Positions 62,555 to 64,000 of a stretch of 64,000 nucleotides of DNA are shown here, piece after piece. The notes beneath the pieces were generated by a model. It saw only the letters and a program-made list of their open reading frames with translations, made no database searches and had not been told where the DNA came from. Numbering within the stretch: position 1 is the stretch's first letter; each line of letters opens with the position of its first letter. The DNA is from Phytophthora sp. 'mugwort'. Its lineage: Eukaryota; Oomycota; Peronosporomycetes; Peronosporales; Peronosporaceae. Both the position numbers and the translations under genes were made by a program. The stretch is from positions 3,038,001 through 3,102,000 of the forward strand of contig JAUCEF010000018.1 of assembly GCA_033558025.1 (NCBI GenBank). The letters run 5' to 3'.

Positions 62555-64000
62555 ATGTCGTCGCGCAGGGACTGCGCCGAGGCGTCGGCCGTGAATCTGG
62601 ACGACATCGACTTTGACGAGCTGGACGATTACCTGGAGCTATTCCAGCAGGATGGCGTGATCAAGGAGGCGTTGTCACAGGGCGTGGATCTACGCGAGTA
62701 CGCGCAGCAGATCGAGCAGGAACTGCGCGCGGCCGAGGCGGCGTCCGTGGCGCAGTATGTCATGAAGTCCGCCGATATTGTGGAGCTGCACGACGAGGTG
62801 CAGGACTGCGACAATCTATTGGCCAAAATGCAAGAGATGCTGCTCGGCTTCCAGGCCGATCTGGGCGGTATCAGCGATGAAATCCGCCACCTGCAGGACG
62901 AGTCCATTGGGATGAACGTTAAGCTCAAGAACCGCCGCGAGACGGAGGAGAAACTGCAGGCGTATCTGGATCAGGTGGCGGTGGCCCCGTCTCTGGTCAA
63001 GACTATTGATGAAGGGGAGGTGAACGAGGCGTATCTCCATGCTCTGGTCACGCTGAACGGGAAGCTGCGTTATGCTGCGTTGAGCGATCCAGACACGTCG
63101 GGCTCGAGCTTCGATCTAGTGCCGTCGCAAACAGCAGCTTTTAACGACGTAGAGGCTCAGCTGAAGAAGCTGAAGGCACGAGCTATTGCGAGGATCCGGG
63201 AGTTCTTGCTGGCCAAGATGAATGAAGTGAAGAAGCCGAAGACCAACGTGCAGATGGTGCAGCAGAACACATTGCTACCCATGAAGTACTTGGTGACGTT
63301 CTTGGCGGATAATGCACCGGAAGTGGAGGAGGAGTTCAGAGAAGTGTATGCGGAGGCGATGAGCAAGACACTTGTGAATGTGTTCAGGTCGTACCATACA
63401 GGATTGATGAAGTTCCATGAAGAGGTAGCGGCACGCACAGATGTCATTGCGGTGGATGAGCAGTCGCTAAAGGGGATTTTCAGCTCTCGTGTGAATTTGA
63501 GCAAGAGGAATGACACATTCTCGGTTACAGAGCGTGAGAAGATCCTGGAGACAGCGTCAGCGCCGCCATTGATTTTGCACGTTGCCCAGCAAGAAAGGTT
63601 GAAGCTGCCGTACGAGGCTGTTTTCCGTAGCGTGCAGCAGCATTTAATGGATTCCGCGACGTCGGAGTATCTCTTCCTAATTGAGTTTTTCAAGCCTACC
63701 AACCAGCAGGAGAATGTATTCCGCAGCCGGGACTTATTCATGCGCGTATTTGCCAAGACGCTGTCGTTGTGCCTCGAGAACATGGAAAATTACCTGTTTA
63801 CATGCTACGATGCTATCGGACTTCTGCTTATGATCCGTCTCACCTACGCGCAGCGACAAGTGATGGAGAAGCGCCGGATCCCGTGTTTGGACGCGTACTT
63901 TGACCGTGTAGCGTTGCTGCTGTGGCCACGTTTCAAGGCAGTGTTTGATCTCAACATGTTGAGTGTGAAGAACGCCAAGGTGAAGAAGCTGGGCCCGATC
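62555..64000 (+). CDS. VPS52: VPS52, GARP/EARP tethering subunit, 3' truncated by window edge
   Basis: The start is the ATG at 62555 (MSSRRDCAEASAVNLDDIDF). The frame is open to the last base, 482 codons, so perhaps 200 residues continue outside. Family blocks: KEALSQGVDLREYAQQIEQE near residue 40, the coiled coil HDEVQDCDNLLAKMQEMLLG then FQADLGGISDEIRHLQDESI, KARAIARIREFLLAKM, PYEAVFRSVQQHLMDSATSE and YLFLIEFF, then LLLWPRFKAVFDLNMLSVKN at the end. VPS52 with VPS51, 53 and 54 tethers endosome-derived vesicles to the trans-Golgi. No introns are seen. Confidence 0.95.
   Translation, partial: MSSRRDCAEASAVNLDDIDFDELDDYLELFQQDGVIKEALSQGVDLREYAQQIEQELRAAEAASVAQYVMKSADIVELHDEVQDCDNLLAKMQEMLLGFQADLGGISDEIRHLQDESIGMNVKLKNRRETEEKLQAYLDQVAVAPSLVKTIDEGEVNEAYLHALVTLNGKLRYAALSDPDTSGSSFDLVPSQTAAFNDVEAQLKKLKARAIARIREFLLAKMNEVKKPKTNVQMVQQNTLLPMKYLVTFLADNAPEVEEEFREVYAEAMSKTLVNVFRSYHTGLMKFHEEVAARTDVIAVDEQSLKGIFSSRVNLSKRNDTFSVTEREKILETASAPPLILHVAQQERLKLPYEAVFRSVQQHLMDSATSEYLFLIEFFKPTNQQENVFRSRDLFMRVFAKTLSLCLENMENYLFTCYDAIGLLLMIRLTYAQRQVMEKRRIPCLDAYFDRVALLLWPRFKAVFDLNMLSVKNAKVKKLGPI

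Noticed and set aside
1..64000. CRISPR arrays, riboswitches, rRNA or intact tRNA genes
   Set aside because: None seen. The only tRNA-like sequence is the truncated mitochondrial piece at 52487-52533.

Overview
The window looks like nuclear DNA of an oomycete, most likely a Phytophthora-type species. The reasons are compact, often intronless eukaryotic genes, short introns (about 57-112 bp), repeat families that read like the Gypsy, Tigger, piggyBac, MULE, hAT and Harbinger elements of Peronosporales, and an oomycete-style Cys/His-rich zinc-motif protein. No prokaryotic signals, CRISPR arrays or secreted RXLR/CRN effectors were seen.

Layout. 1-10841 is gene-dense and conserved: the 3' part of alpha-COP (COPI coat), a STIL/Ana2-like centriole-duplication protein, and TRAPPC8 on the opposite strand. 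10842-40431 is a 30-kb repeat island made almost entirely of broken transposons. These are a MULE carrying an antisense 2-oxoglutarate-oxygenase-like frame, a palindromic foldback, three Gypsy pieces in opposing orientations (one with chromodomain and 3' LTR), a SET-domain pseudogene cut by one arm of a 364-bp inverted repeat, a Harbinger element with a pogo inside it, a BED-hAT, and a second broken SET gene. 40432-47540 is a second gene cluster: zinc-motif protein, ORMDL, Rab5, Mago nashi and the E2F partner DP. 47713-58430 is a second, smaller repeat field: Tigger copies, a piggyBac containing a chimeric mitochondrial fragment, a hAT tail, and a pogo with a Tc1/mariner inside. 59145-64000 returns to conserved genes: GCN5 acetyltransferase and the 5' part of VPS52. 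A small two-exon gene of 80-83 codons with a possible LC3-interacting motif occurs twice, at 47713-48018 (-) and 61979-62287 (+).

How the genes fit together. Several conserved genes act in membrane traffic: alpha-COP in Golgi-to-ER retrieval, TRAPPC8 and Rab5 in tethering and endosome identity, VPS52 in endosome-to-Golgi tethering, and ORMDL in ER sphingolipid control. GCN5, DP and Mago are nuclear gene-expression factors. I see no operon-like logic. The Mago and DP genes are divergent with only 298 bp between start codons.

Limits. Everything was read by eye. Exon borders were set by GT/GC-AG sites, reading phase and family conservation. Transposon families were assigned from recalled motifs, and no alignment was run.
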